Origin: Asterochloris sp. CNOR1 | Lineage: Eukaryota > Chlorophyta > Trebouxiophyceae > Trebouxiales > Trebouxiaceae | DNA: 64,000 nucleotides | Direction: 5' to 3' | Assembly (NCBI GenBank): GCA_963969365.1 | Contig: OZ017760.1 | Span: forward strand, 558,001 to 622,000 | Part shown: piece after piece, positions 12,509 to 24,300 of the stretch | Layout of the letters: the number at the start of each line of letters is the position of its first letter | Numbering within the stretch: the stretch's first letter is position 1 | Translations under genes and position numbers: made by a program | Notes under the pieces: generated by a model | Database searches by the model: none | What the model was told of the DNA's origin: nothing | Seen by the model: only the letters and a program-made list of their open reading frames with translations

Positions 12509-15500
12509 ATGGCACATGAGCGCCTGCTAAGGCAGACACTTGACCCCGAGTCAGGCTGCATTGACCTGAGCTTCCAGCAGCTCATCAACAGGGACCCAGA
12601 AGAAGTGAGCTAGCTGGCTAAAACGCATTTGGGAGCGCTGTATCCACAGCCTGGCACCGACAGGAGTTCACAGATCTTTGCAGGTCATTGAGCTGGTCCA
12701 GCGGGAAGGAGTCAAGCACCTCGGCACCTTCAAAGTCAGGGTGAGCATGCATGTCCTGTACAGCAGTCAAGCCTGCTGGCAGCTCTTTGGCAGGTGGGCT
12801 CTTCACTGCCTACAGGCAGACTGCCCTTCAGTTGACTGCATGCAGCAATGTAGGCAGGTGGCTCATGCATAATGCCCTGCAGTCATGTTTGGTACATGCA
12901 GCGAACTTTGGAGGTGCCCAGATGGGCATCCTGCATGGGCCTGATTTCCTCCTAACACCAGTGCCACACAGCTTAAACAACCCCCTTTGCAAGACTTGGG
13001 CGCCTTGGCACTGCTGTCAGCATCACAAACCCTGTTCTGCAGCTAAATCTCTTACAAAGACGCTGCATGGGACGCCTGACCTGCAGGGCGCCACCATTCT
13101 GCAGCGGCTGCCACTGAAGCTGCACAGCATGAGCCACCCTGCTGCAGCACAGCGCTCTCTGCAGATTGCTGCAGTAGCATACCACTTGGTTTGCAAACTG
13201 CACTGTACACCTTAGTGAGAACAGAGTGCGGCAGTAGCATACTCAATTGCGCTGTACACACCTCAGGAGAGCACAGTGCAGCAGTAGCATAACACATTGC
13301 ACTGTGTACACCTCAGTGAGACGGTTTGCCAGGATAGAGCTGCATTGATGCCTCCCGCTGCAGGATGCCACTGTTGCGCACCTGCTGGAGGACAATGCCA
13401 TGCTGGTTTTTTGGGGTGAGGAGGCAGATGCGCAGCGCTGGGAGGAGCTGTGCCGTCGTGAGCTGGCCCAAGATGACAAGCCCTCTGTAGGTGTGTCACG
13501 CGCCGGGCTGGCATCAGCAAAATTGGTGCTGTGTGTGGGTGATGGTGCAGCGGCTGTAGCAGAGGATGATGGAAGCACAGCTGGAAGCTGTTGTGCCTTC
13601 ACTGCATATGCCAGCTCTGGAGGCCCAACACAAGCTGGGGTGTTTCTGTTCTTGTCTTGCAGGCTGAGTGTGATGGGTCACTGCTGATGGCTTCTCCTTC
13701 TGTCTTGCTGCAGCAGCGGTCAATGCACATATTTGTAATGCCTGCCTGCAGGTCCAGCCTCAGCTGTTGCCTTGTGAGAGGCCACACGCTCTGGCTTTTG
13801 AACCCCGATGTGCATCCGCCTTGATTGAAGCGGGTGCTGCATGCCTACCCACAAAGAGCTTGGAGATGCTTGGCAGTCAGCAGACTGCCAGGGAGGCTGC
13901 AGCATGTCTGCCAGGCGGACCAGGCATGACAGCCTACAGGCTGCTGCTGCGCCCACTCTGGCAACCAAGCAGAATGCCACCGCAGCTCCATCGCTGTCTG
14001 CAGGCTGGAGCGCGCAGGTGGAGGTGGCATGCGACATGGTGACCACCCACAATGCAGCAGCGCCGGGGGATGAGGGCCTGATCAGGCCACTGCTGTGCCG
14101 TTTCCTGGCTGGCCTGCTCTCCCTGCAGGCAGGTCCTCTGCGCTGAGGGTTGGCAGCCTGAGACCGATCTGTTGTGGGACTGGCTGGCACGCTCTTCCTG
14201 CCGCCAACCCCCCTGCGTAACAGCAGCGGTCTGATGAGGACAACTGCCGTGGCGCTGTGTGGCTGGCATGCTTACCATGCAGGCAAGTCCCACCATCGAG
14301 GCTTGACAGTCTGTGACCGACCTGTTGTGGGGCTGTCTGGCCACCTCTGTGTTGGTGGCCGGCGGGCGTGCTGTCCCTGCAATTCAACCTCCTGCACAAG
14401 AGGATGAGGGTCTCGAGGTGCCATGATTGTCCTGGTGGAGGGTAGGCATGCTGCCTGCAGAGCCCTTGACTGCTTGTGAGGGCAGTCAGCAGCAGGCCCT
14501 GGAACGCCAAGCGCATGCAAGCGCAGGCTTTGCGATGCCAGCGCTGTACCTGCAAGACCGGCTCATCGATGTCTCAACCGCAGCTCCGTGCATGGCGCAG
14601 GGCACGCATGCTTTTGGTGCTGCCTACTGCACAGCAGTGGGAAACAGGGCTTGCATACTTTCAGTGGCCACCTTTGGCACTTCATCCTGCTCGTCAATGG
14701 GGGGAGCCACATTTGCAGTCCTCCACACGGGCTTCAGCTCACTTGCAGCCTGCCCTCCCTCACATTGCCTGCAGGTCTGGGGTCTGGAGGCTGTGGCCGC
14801 AACTGTGGACTTCAAGTGGCAGCGGTGGGCGCACAAGCTGGTCTGGGCGGAGCTGATGTGCTACCTCCTCTGGCTGTTGGGCTTCCAGATATTTGTGCTG
14901 CTATTCCAGGCAAGCACGTGATATGCATAAGCCGAAGTCAACATTTCCACATTGATCCTGCTGCTCCAGGCAAGCCTTGGAACCTGGACGCTCTTGGTGC
15001 AGGGCAGATCTCAATTGCCCCTCAAAGTCTGTCTGAGCCTGACACTGCCAAGACCTGTTAGCAGCTGACTGGCTCTCAAGCATGTGTGCTGCTGCGCCAG
15101 GCAGATGCCCTGGCATGGTTGTGCATGGATCTGCCTTACATCTTAGGGCAGCCACCCTCAGCCACACTGCAGGCGGCCGGCCATTTGTCAACTGATCGTC
15201 AGAGAAGGGCTGCCTGTCTCCCAGAGGTCCTGTCAACCCGGGTTTGAGTGAGAGAGCGCAGCACAGTCTGATGCAGATGGCCACCCAACCACTGAAGTGG
15301 ATGTGCATATGGCAGGCACAGTGCGTTGCCTATTTTTCTTGCACATTGTGCATCAGGCTACGTGAACATCCTTGCCCCCCTGCAGGATGAGGGCACAGAT
15401 GCCACTCTGCATGAGCTGGCCCATACCCGCATTGGCAAAGTTGCGCTCGCAGCACAGATGGCTTCTGTGCTGGGCATGCTGCCCTTTCTGTGGATTGAGG

Positions 15501-18307
15501 TAGCCACTGTGGCTGCCTATGGTCTCTCCATGTGGGCCCATGTCTTCAAGACCATCGACCTCCTGGCATACATCCTCCAGGTGAGGCAGTGCCATGCAGA
15601 GGTTGGAAGTGCTGGGCATGCTGGGGCCAGAAGCGAAACTGTGGGTGTGGCTCAGGTGGCTATGCTGCTGCAGATTCTGCCCTGTGAGAGCTGATCTGCC
15701 GGCAATCTGGCAGCCATAATCCATGTTGTGCATTACATGCAGTGAAGCCACTGAAGCATGCAGACTGTTGCAGGTGGTGATTGTGGTGTTGCACCAGGGC
15801 AGGCTGAGCCTGCACACTGAGTGGCTGTCCAGCATAATTGCCATACAGGTCTTGGTGCTATGGGTGAGCCTAGACTTTGCTGCTGCTCTAGAGGCAGCTG
15901 TGGCTGTGTTTGTGCATTGCTGCACATGCGCCGGCGCTCCTTTCATCTATCCCATACCAGTTGCCAACGCATCTGCTCACACACATGGAGGGCGACCGGG
16001 CTCCAGTGCGCAGGATGTAGTGACGAGAGAGCTCTGTCTTTCAGCGACTCACACGTCTTCTGGTCTGCCTGCAGATCAAGGTACTGTACTTCAGCAGGTG
16101 CGCATATGCTGCTGTCGCACAGTCAACCATTGCATGCCAAGATCTAGGGCTGCTCATGCCTTCGACCGGCTGTCAAGCCCGGCCTGCATGGAACTACTGA
16201 TTCAGTGGCGGCTGTGTTCTGCAGGGTCCTGCAGCCCCACAGCAGCCCATTTGTGGAGACTGTGCGGGAGGTGATGCAGGTGGGATGTGAGTGGCAGAGC
16301 TGACCTGGTACCTGTGAGCTGTCAGTTGGCACATGGCCAGTCTGGAGGTGACGGCCTCCCTGCCTGCACCCAGGGCTTTGCACTCAGGGCCCCAGTGACA
16401 GTCTTTTGATGCAGCAATGCTGGCCATCCAGGCTGTGTGTTCGGCAACAGCCCCTTGTGACTCACGCCAGCTGACCACATGCAGCAGCACAAGCGACTGC
16501 CAGCTGCCACCCCCCTGTGCAGGAGGTGAAGTGGTTCCTTGCGCTGCTGATCATCGTGGGCTGGGGCTTTGCCTGCAGCTTCTACATCCTGTTCAGGCAG
16601 AACCAAAAGGCGGAGGTGAGGCTTGGACACCTGTGGTCAGCAGCGGTTACGTGCATGTGCCCTTTGAGGATCCAGGCATCACAAAGCCCTGCAGAGTCAT
16701 ATCTCTGGCAGGATCTACAATTTGGGGGATTCCTGCCCATGCCCATGCAGGAGTACAGCACAATAGGTCGCGCTGTTGTTCACAAATTTCAGGTGAGCAT
16801 CCAATGAGAACCATGACTGTGGAGTCAGCCCTCTGACAGTGCTGCCTGTCGCCCAGCAGGGCCACAGAAATGCCCGACCTCAGCAGCGCCTGCTCTGTGG
16901 CATGCGTCAGCCTCTGTGCTGCGGCATTCAGCTTCTGGTGCAAAGGCAAGACCAGCTTCTGCAGTGGCACTCCCGTCAGCAGCACAGCTGTGACCCCATC
17001 GTGCAGATGCTGATTGGCGGTGCAGACATGGAGATTATCTGGAACAGGTGCTGTCTGCCTATCACTGGCTGTGCTGCTCTAGTGCGCTCCTGCTCTCTCA
17101 GAAAGCAGTGGCCTTCCTGATCTAGTAAACTGTTCTTAGATATGTATGCTGTGCCCTGCAGTCCCCACCCTGTCATGGGTCTGGTCTTCATGTGAGTCCT
17201 GCAACATCCTCCTGAGCTCAGCAAGCCTGTGATCAGGATGCCGCATTGCACCTCCCAACAGCTAGCGCAAGTGCGCACTGCTGTCAGCAGATGTGGCTAC
17301 AAATCAGAGCTGAAGCACCAGTTGAAGGATGCCAGTGCTTGTTGCTGCAGGTTCCTCTACGTCTCTGTGTTGGGCGGCATTGGCTTGCCCTGCCTGATTG
17401 CTGTTATGAGCGAGGTCTGCAGCAGGTAACAATTCACAGCTGCATGCCGCTGCCTACTTGTTTGCCGCACCGTGGGTCAGAAGTTATTGCTGGCTCTTGA
17501 GCCCCTGGGTCTGCTGCATGGGTGGCTGCTGCCTGCACCACACTAAAGATCGAGGCCTGTTCGCATCCAGAGTAAGGGCCTCCTTATACTCACGTCTGAC
17601 CCCTGGTGGGCCAGGGCCCTTGTAGGAACACAGTTCACAATCTGGTTTTGGTGGCGGGATGACATCCATCCTCACCACCACCTGGGAGTGCCAGTGCTAA
17701 CATTGCTTTTGCAACCATATGCAGGGTGGCACCCAGGGGCAGGCCGCGCCTCGTGCACAGGTCATGGATGAACTGGAGCCTGTTCTGCCAGTGTGGCTTG
17801 TCAAACGACACCCTGACTGGTTCCCGCCCCACATCTTCATCTTGAAGGCAAGCTGCTGCAGGACTGCACTGTTGGGCATCAATGCCAGGCTATCTGCTTT
17901 GCTGTGTCTTACATTCGAGGGTTTCAGGTTGCTTTCCAGGCTGCTGGAGCAGAGGGCTGCCCTGAGTGCATGTATCTGCTTCTTCATACTCAACTCACCA
18001 TGCCACCTGCTGCGGCTACAGTCTGGCGCCAGTAACACACCCTGTGCCCAGCTCTTCCAAAAATGCAACTGAAACCATGGGTTGCCAGTCCCTGCAGGTG
18101 GCGCCAGCGAGCACAAGCATCATGTTCATTCCAGAGGAGGTGCTTGAGAACAGGGAGGAATGGGGGGATCCCACAGAGCAACTGAGTGCAGCCCTGAGCA
18201 GCTTGAGGAAGGAGGTGCATGCTATTGCACAGGCAATCAAAGGACATCAGTCAGCAGGCCACCTTTCTGTGCCACCACCAGACAACAATCTGCTGCAGGA
18301 CAGCTGA
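12509..18307 (+). CDS. TRP-like cation channel
   Basis: The model begins at ATG 12509 and ends with the stop at 18305-18307. Well-supported exons: 12509-12604, 12684-12740, 13364-13486, 14775-14909, 15386-15580, 15774-15863, 16075-16097, 16225-16279, 16523-16615, 16751-16792, 17007-17047, 17162-17191, 17351-17414, 17761-17847 (or from 17725) and 18098-18307. Less certain ones are 13087-13173, 13752-13905 and 14004-14128. Joined, they keep one frame and give about 568 residues. Membrane helices are seen at LLWLLGFQIFVLLF, VALAAQMASVLGMLPFLW, LSSIIAIQVLVLW, WFLALLIIVGWGFACSFYIL and FLYVSVLGGIGLPCLIAVMSE. The last matches the pore-lining helix of TRPV-type channels, and IKVLYFSR before SPFVETVREV resembles the S4-S5 region. 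A charged C-terminal helix (LSSLRKEVHAIAQAIK) may form a coiled coil. The cytosolic N terminus shows no clear ankyrin repeats. The ion passed and the stimulus cannot be told. A polycystin-like channel is the main alternative. Confidence 0.72.
13171..13322 (+). repeat. Three tandem copies of a 50-60 bp unit at an exon-intron edge
   Basis: GCAGTAGCAT recurs at 13171, 13231 and 13281. Each is followed by a TTGC..CTGTACACC element and by a CTCAGTGAGA-like end. The first copy overlaps the proposed 3' end of the channel exon 13087-13173, so its GTAGCA donor candidate is present in triplicate. Confidence 0.8.
14055..14343 (+). repeat. Diverged duplication (about 160 bp) of a channel exon end and its flank
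   Basis: Two imperfect copies share CAGCAGCG at their start, GCAGGCA(A)GTCC in the middle and GACCGA.CTGTTGTGGG later (14160s and 14315s). The first copy includes the proposed end of the exon 14004-14128. The second is non-coding. Confidence 0.6.
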
Positions 18308-18637
18308 AGCTGCATCTGTCGACGAGAAGGCACCTTGAAGTGGCTCTGTGGGCTCCTTCTGTAGCCTTCAAATGAATGCGACTACAGGAATGCAGGCAGC
18401 AACGCATAGGATTGTGAAAAACGCTTCATGGGAGGGGTCAACGTTCTCGGCAAAATGTGCTGCAAAGTTGAGTTGCAATGGGACACACATGTCAGGGAGG
18501 CACAAGGACAAACTACTGGTGCTGAACTCCAAGACAGAGTGGGCGTGTGGGGGCAGGCTGACTTTGCTGAACACCTGCTGTCTGAGACTTTGATGTCATG
18601 CCTACTTTGAGACCAACATGCACTGCTGCATGCCGTA
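18308..18637. other. Convergent 3' flanks of the TRP-like gene and VTC1
   Basis: 330 bp separate the two stop codons. The genes face each other, so this stretch holds both 3'UTRs. No exon, hairpin or clear poly(A) signal was recognised. Confidence 0.5.
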
Positions 18638-20256
18638 CTAGGTCGAGGATGGACTGATGATGTTTAACAGGCTGCCTCCAAACACGATGGACAGTGCTAC
18701 CATCATGATGATGCTCAGCACGACAGGCAGGATCCTGCAGCAAGAGGGAGGTGCTGGGCAGAGGGGAAAAAGGCCGGCCTGACAATGAGGCAGCGGGACT
18801 GCAGGTGGTGAGCAGAGGGCAGGCCGGCCTCATGGCATGGCAGGGACAGCCAGCAGCAAGGTCAGCAGGCAGCAGCATCTGCCATTGCCAGCCACGAAGT
18901 GTGACAGGGTCAGCAGCTGTGGGACAACAATGCCTCAGGACTATACCTGTCATCGTATTTGGCGTCCACCCGATTCCTGCAGTCGGCAAGCTGAGCTTGT
19001 CAGTCGTGATCAAGATTGCTGCTGCTGCATAGTGTGGCTGGGGCCTGGCTGGAGATTGCCCCGGTGCCTGAGAAGCCACCAGGTTGCAGGGTGCATGCCC
19101 ATGCCAGGTCACTGCGTTCTGTTGCGCTGAGACCAGATGCTGAAGCTCATGCATCAGGGGGCACAGTGCTTGGCCGAGGGCCGAGACAGCATGCTGGAAG
19201 CATGTGCAGCTACCTAGTCGGCTCAAACTCATCCATCGTGTTGCCGCCATGTGACACTCTGCCTGGAATGGCAACTTCTGCTGCTGAAGACTAGGCGGCA
19301 GGCTTCATGTGCAACCGAAAGCTGGCCAGAAGCCTGCGTGTGCATGCTGCTGCAACTCACGCGAGCCAGCTCATTCGTTGCCTGAAGTTGAAGGTGGCAT
19401 ACACTGCCATGCCGATGGACACCGTCAGCATCACAAGGGCCACCGAGTGCACGAAGATGGCCCGCGCCTCGTACTCCTGCTGGCCGTACTTGTGCACGTG
19501 ACCAGCTATGCCTGCAGCAGGGGTGCGTGACTGCTCAGAGCAGACTGCTGGCAGGTCTGCAGCAGGATCCGCGGTGCCTTGGGGGAGGGCGAGGAGCAGC
19601 ACAGGCTGCAGCAGGCTGGAAGCAGGCGGGCTGCAGTATGGAGCACAGCAGCAGACTGTTGCAGCATGGCAGTAAGCGCTGGAGGCGTGACACAGCAGCA
19701 GCATGGCATTCCAAGCCACCAAGCGACAACGGCGCCTCACCTATCAGGGCTGCTGAGATGCTGCCCACTGTCACAGACATGTTCAACCAGTGCAGGAAGG
19801 TGCGTTCATTGGCTGCAGGTAAGAGGGAGACACAGGTTAAGCTGTTGCATGCCTAGCAGCAACGGCAGGGCCAGCTGCTGGGTGCAGGTGGAGGCAGAGA
19901 TCAAGGCAGGCATTTAATGGCACCACACGCAGCCTGGACTCATGGTCAAGACATGGTCGAGACTGAGGCTGCATGTGGTGCAGCTGGCTGCGCTGCCTGC
20001 CAGATCACAAGCAACTTCCCGGCCATTGCTGCCGGCACCGGTACAATTGCACACTGCCACTCACCAAAGAAGGCCTGCAATGCAGCAGAGACAGGGATCA
20101 TGACGCCAGCAGGTAGAGCTGTTCAGGCACCAACCAGCCTGGCAGTAAGGACACTGCTGGCAGGCAGACCGCAGCATGCCATTGTGGCAGTCAGAATTCA
20201 CAAGCATGATGTGGGTGCAGCCACACCTTGGCATCAGTCCGCCTAAGGGTCGCCAT
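18638..20256 (-). CDS. VTC1: VTC1, DUF202 subunit of the vacuolar transporter chaperone (polyphosphate) complex
   Basis: Six exons on the minus strand: 20227-20256 (ATG), 20065-20074, 19741-19812, 19361-19511, 18947-18976 and 18638-18734. They total 390 nt and encode 129 residues, the same length as yeast Vtc1 as I recall it. The protein starts MATLRRTDAK, then AFFANERTFLHWL, the DUF202 signature. Three membrane helices follow (LNMSVTVGSISAALI, ALVMLTVSIGMAVYA and LPVVLSIIMMVALSIVFG), with the conserved YDDR before the third. In yeast, Vtc1 joins Vtc4 to form the membrane channel that carries new polyphosphate into the vacuole. The second exon is only 10 nt. Its reading A-F-F-(A) restores a conserved motif, which supports it. 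The gene is divergent from VTC4, its expected partner, just upstream. Confidence 0.92.
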
Positions 20257-21354
20257 GATGCCTGTGTGCTAGCGAAGCCACAGATCTGCAGGTACAAGGC
20301 TATGCGATGTCATGTCTCTGCAGTGGTAGCCTGCTGGCAGCACACTTGGTGTCACCCCCTGTTTCAGCAGGTGTCGTCAGAGGTCGTCATCACAGGTATG
20401 CCTCTTGCTTCTCCCTGCTACCTCCAGCAAGCTGTGGCATGACATACAGGCAGCAGCTCATGCTGCACGTCTGCATGCTCCAGCTGTAGAGGCATCAGCC
20501 AGGTTTCGATTGCAGTGCATCACATGGGGGGTTACCTGAATGGAGGGCTCAGTTCTGTTGAATGTGCTTTGCCGCCTCTGATTGTCCCAGAATGATGTCA
20601 ACCCCTGTGAAGCACAGCCATCTGTGTCACTGGCTGCATGTGCTGACCATTGCATCACTGGTTTCAGATGGGGCAGATGTATGCAGGGATGCAGCAGCAG
20701 GAGAGTGACAGTGCCTGACTACACCTGCAGACACTGGGTTGTGCTGAACTCGATACGGCCAATGTCACAGAGTGCCTGCTATGTAAGATTCCCCTTCCAA
20801 ACGTGCTGGGCTTGCGCACACAGTTGCAGTGAGATGTGGCAGTTTAACTCGGATGTGCAGAGTCCCGATTAAGATGCTCCTGCCTGCACAAGAAGCATCT
20901 TCCTTGTGGCAGAACCCTTGAGGGCTCGGTCATGCAGAGAGCCGAACTCATATCAGCAATAGCGAGAGGCAGGTGGGCAAGATCGAGCCCTCTCTGAACA
21001 GTGGCTCTTCAGCTTTGTTTAAAGAAGTGTTCAAGCACAGTCAGTGCCTGACCCAGCCGACTGTGGGAGGAAAGCTAGCATGGCGCCTGTGTAGGCCCCC
21101 AGCAAATCTACCCGATTTGTTGTGTGCTGCCAAATCCATTTGAGCAGGTGCAGTCACTATGACCCGCCATGCTATCAAACAAGCACCATTTGCCCATGGC
21201 CAAGCCAAAACAGATGCTGGCACTGTCTTGCAGTCACATCGCTCTTCAATATGTTTGTGCAGCATTGTGTGACCTGCACATGACAGCACGAATGCCTGCC
21301 TCACCAGGCTTGTGTGCTCTGCCTGCTGCAGGCCAGGATCAGGAGCGAATCAAC
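20257..21354. promoter_or_regulatory. Shared upstream region of the divergent VTC1/VTC4 pair
   Basis: 1098 bp separate the two start codons, which point away from each other. No coding exon is supported here. Both products belong to one complex, so shared control by phosphate status is a reasonable inference, but no specific transcription-factor site was identified by eye. Confidence 0.6.
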
Positions 21355-24300
21355 ATGAAGTTTGGGTGCGTGCTGCTATGCCTTGGTTGTGCCAGTCCTG
21401 TTCTGTAGCACTCGAGCATGGATCTGGCTCATTTGTGGCAGCTGGCATGGCCCACAAGTCGCCTGCAATGGAGAGGCACCCATGGGCTGCAGCAGCATTG
21501 AGCTTGCTCACCCACATACTGCTATGTCCATCGCCTGGCACTGTGGCCTGTGCGTCACTCAGCAACCAGTTGTCTGCTTGCAAAAGTCTGGGGCAGCCTC
21601 CCTTGCCATACTTGTCTGTTTGTGCTTCAGGCTGCTCCCTGCCTCTGCAGCAAGCACCTGACTGAGCTCACTGACAGCCTCTTGCCCTGTCAGCTAACCT
21701 TGGGTTTCATGCTGCAGTCTGCTCTCCGCCTCTGCAGAAACCCGCTGGCTAACAGACCTCGCTGGCAGGCTCCCAGGCCACATTGTCTGACTCTGCCTTG
21801 CGCTGCAACCTGCTCCCTGCCCCTGCAGCAAGTATTTGGACGACAATGCCCGGGATGACTGGAGCGACAAGTACATCGACTACAAGTCTCTGAAGGATCT
21901 GATCAAGGCGGCAGCAAATGAGCTCGAAGAGGGCAGCTCTGTGGCCTTCAGCCCGCGCATGACCTCCCTCTCTGTGCAGCGCAAGCCAGACCTCACCTCG
22001 GCGGATGAGCGCTTCAACATGCTGCTCGAAAAGGAGGTGTGCTGCAGCGCTGCACTTCTTCACCTGTTCAAGCAGGCGGGCAAGTGTTCAAGTGGTTCAT
22101 TCAAGCTGCCTTGTCAAGCTGCACTGTGGGGCCTGGGATGCATCCCTCTCAGGCAGCAGGCCAGCGCTTTGTGTTCATGGGCACATATGGTCTTGGTGTC
22201 TGCACAAGCACGCTCAGAGGGCGACATGCAGAGGTCTGAGTAGGCACACCTGTGAGCCGTGTGAGAAGGCACTGCGTACAGTGCGGCTTGACGGTCAACG
22301 CTTATAAGCAGTCTATGCAGGGATGCCTGCAGCAGGGGCTGGGGCTGTTTCAAGCTGGCTGGCTTGCCGTGCCCTGCGGGTGAGGCAAACAGGCGAGCAC
22401 ACCCGCGATTACTCTAGAGCAGACGCCTGCAGGTCCAGGAGACGAGCAAGGCCTAAGACAGCGTTGTCGGCCCAAGTGCCTTCTGGTCCGTGCCTTGCAG
22501 GCTGCATTCACTGAATCAGAATGGCAGAGGCACCCTTGTGCCCTGCAGGCTGCAGACACTGCACCAGTGACAGGGGGACAGGTGTCTCCTTCACCAAATT
22601 CTGAGATGCTGCCTGCACGCTGCAGGTGAAGAAGGTTGGCAAGCACACAGCAGCAGTGCTGGACAAGATCCGCAAGGACATCAAGGATCTGCAGAGCAAA
22701 ACGCGGGAGGACAAGAAGAAGGACAGGCAGACAGAGCTGCTGAATGTAAGTGCAGGGGAGAGGGGATCTCAGTGTGATGATTGCAGGGCAGAGGGGCATA
22801 AGGTGTCTGGCAAACGCAGGTCAGAGGCAGATGAGCTGGTTGCAACACGGGCGAATGCAGCTGCAGATGGTACCGTGCATTCATGGCCTGCCAGCAGAGA
22901 GCCGACATTGATGGGTGAACACAGCATTGTAGGGAGGGGGGACACCGAATTCCATCAGATGCAGGGCGATCTGAGTCTCGCTGCGCTCTCTTCTGTGAGA
23001 TGCTGCAGCCAGCACCTTGGGCTGAACAGGATCACGCAGTGCGCCCATGTGGGTCACATGTGCGCTAGGGGGGCAGAATCAGGGCACGTGGCTCTCGGCT
23101 CGCAAGCTGGCAGAATTGGCTGCCTGGATGGTGTTGGGGAACCCTGAGGTGCTGGCACTCCCCTGCGTGTGCAGTGCTGTTATTACTGCACGCCAGGGAT
23201 CGGTGGCATAATGATCAAAGTTGCGCCTGCTTCAGTACATGGGCTCTCATGGCCTCAAACAATGTCAATGATTGGCACGTCCCTACAGCACCTCACCTTG
23301 TCTGCCATTGTCAGCATGAGTCACATGCCCATCTGAAGAGCTTTGACTAAACCATGAAGTTTAAGTTTTTGGTGCCAAAGTCCGGCAGCTGGTTATGGCC
23401 TGGCCCAGCTTGACTCAGAGCAGACTTTTCACAGCAGACTTTCACAGCAGAAGGGGCCCACCCTGTAGCATTGTACACAAGACATGATGCAGCTGAGCTC
23501 AGCATGTTGCATGACCCTCTGCACTGAGCTGACGAGCTGCGAGTGCAGGGCCAGATGTGAACCCTACATGCATGAACCACCATGCAGTTGCCCCAGCCCC
23601 CATTGCTGTGCAGATGGCCAAGCAGGCTACCGGAAGGGCAGGTCTCCTCTGCGCGCCAGTGTATCCCACAGCTCACAACAGTGGTACAATGCTGTGCAGG
23701 AGGCCAAGAAGATTGGCGACGAGTACCTCTCCCTGGAGAAGTATGTCAATCTCAACTACCTGGTAAGCATGCTGAAATAATCAAATTGCAGCATGGTCTT
23801 GGCTGTGAGCTGCACCTTTGGAGTCACGCCCCACGCCTCTTTTCAACCTACTGCACCCTCTGATGTCACCTGAAAGCTTCATCTAGCTGGTCACGACAAA
23901 CTGTGGACCTGTTTCCTTCCCCACCCTGACTCCTGCTGCAGCGGTCTGAAGACCTGCCCCTCTGGGTCCATGCTTATGTGTACTGTTGTGGTGCCGTCTG
24001 CTGCCTGGCAAGTGTGGCCTGGCCAGCTGCATATCTGACCGGCAAATGACAGGTGCTTCTGGCCAGATGCAGTGTGGCAGCACAGGCACTGCAGAGCGGG
24101 CAATGTGTTGCTGAGCCCCTTGGCAATGTCATGCACCAGGTCCCACCAAGCGTCGTTGCCCCTCACCCACATGATGACGGCCCTTGCCTGCTGGGCGGCC
24201 ATGCCCTGCCAGCAGAATGCGAGTGGTGCAAGCAAGCCACGTTATAGCTGACTTTGGCTTGTTGCAGATGACTTTAGCTGCCGCAAGGCACCCACAAGAC

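Noticed and set aside
18513-19274. 253-codon open frame on the minus strand
   Set aside because: It overlaps the last two VTC1 exons in a different frame. The VTC1 splice model gives conserved DUF202 sequence and this frame gives none.
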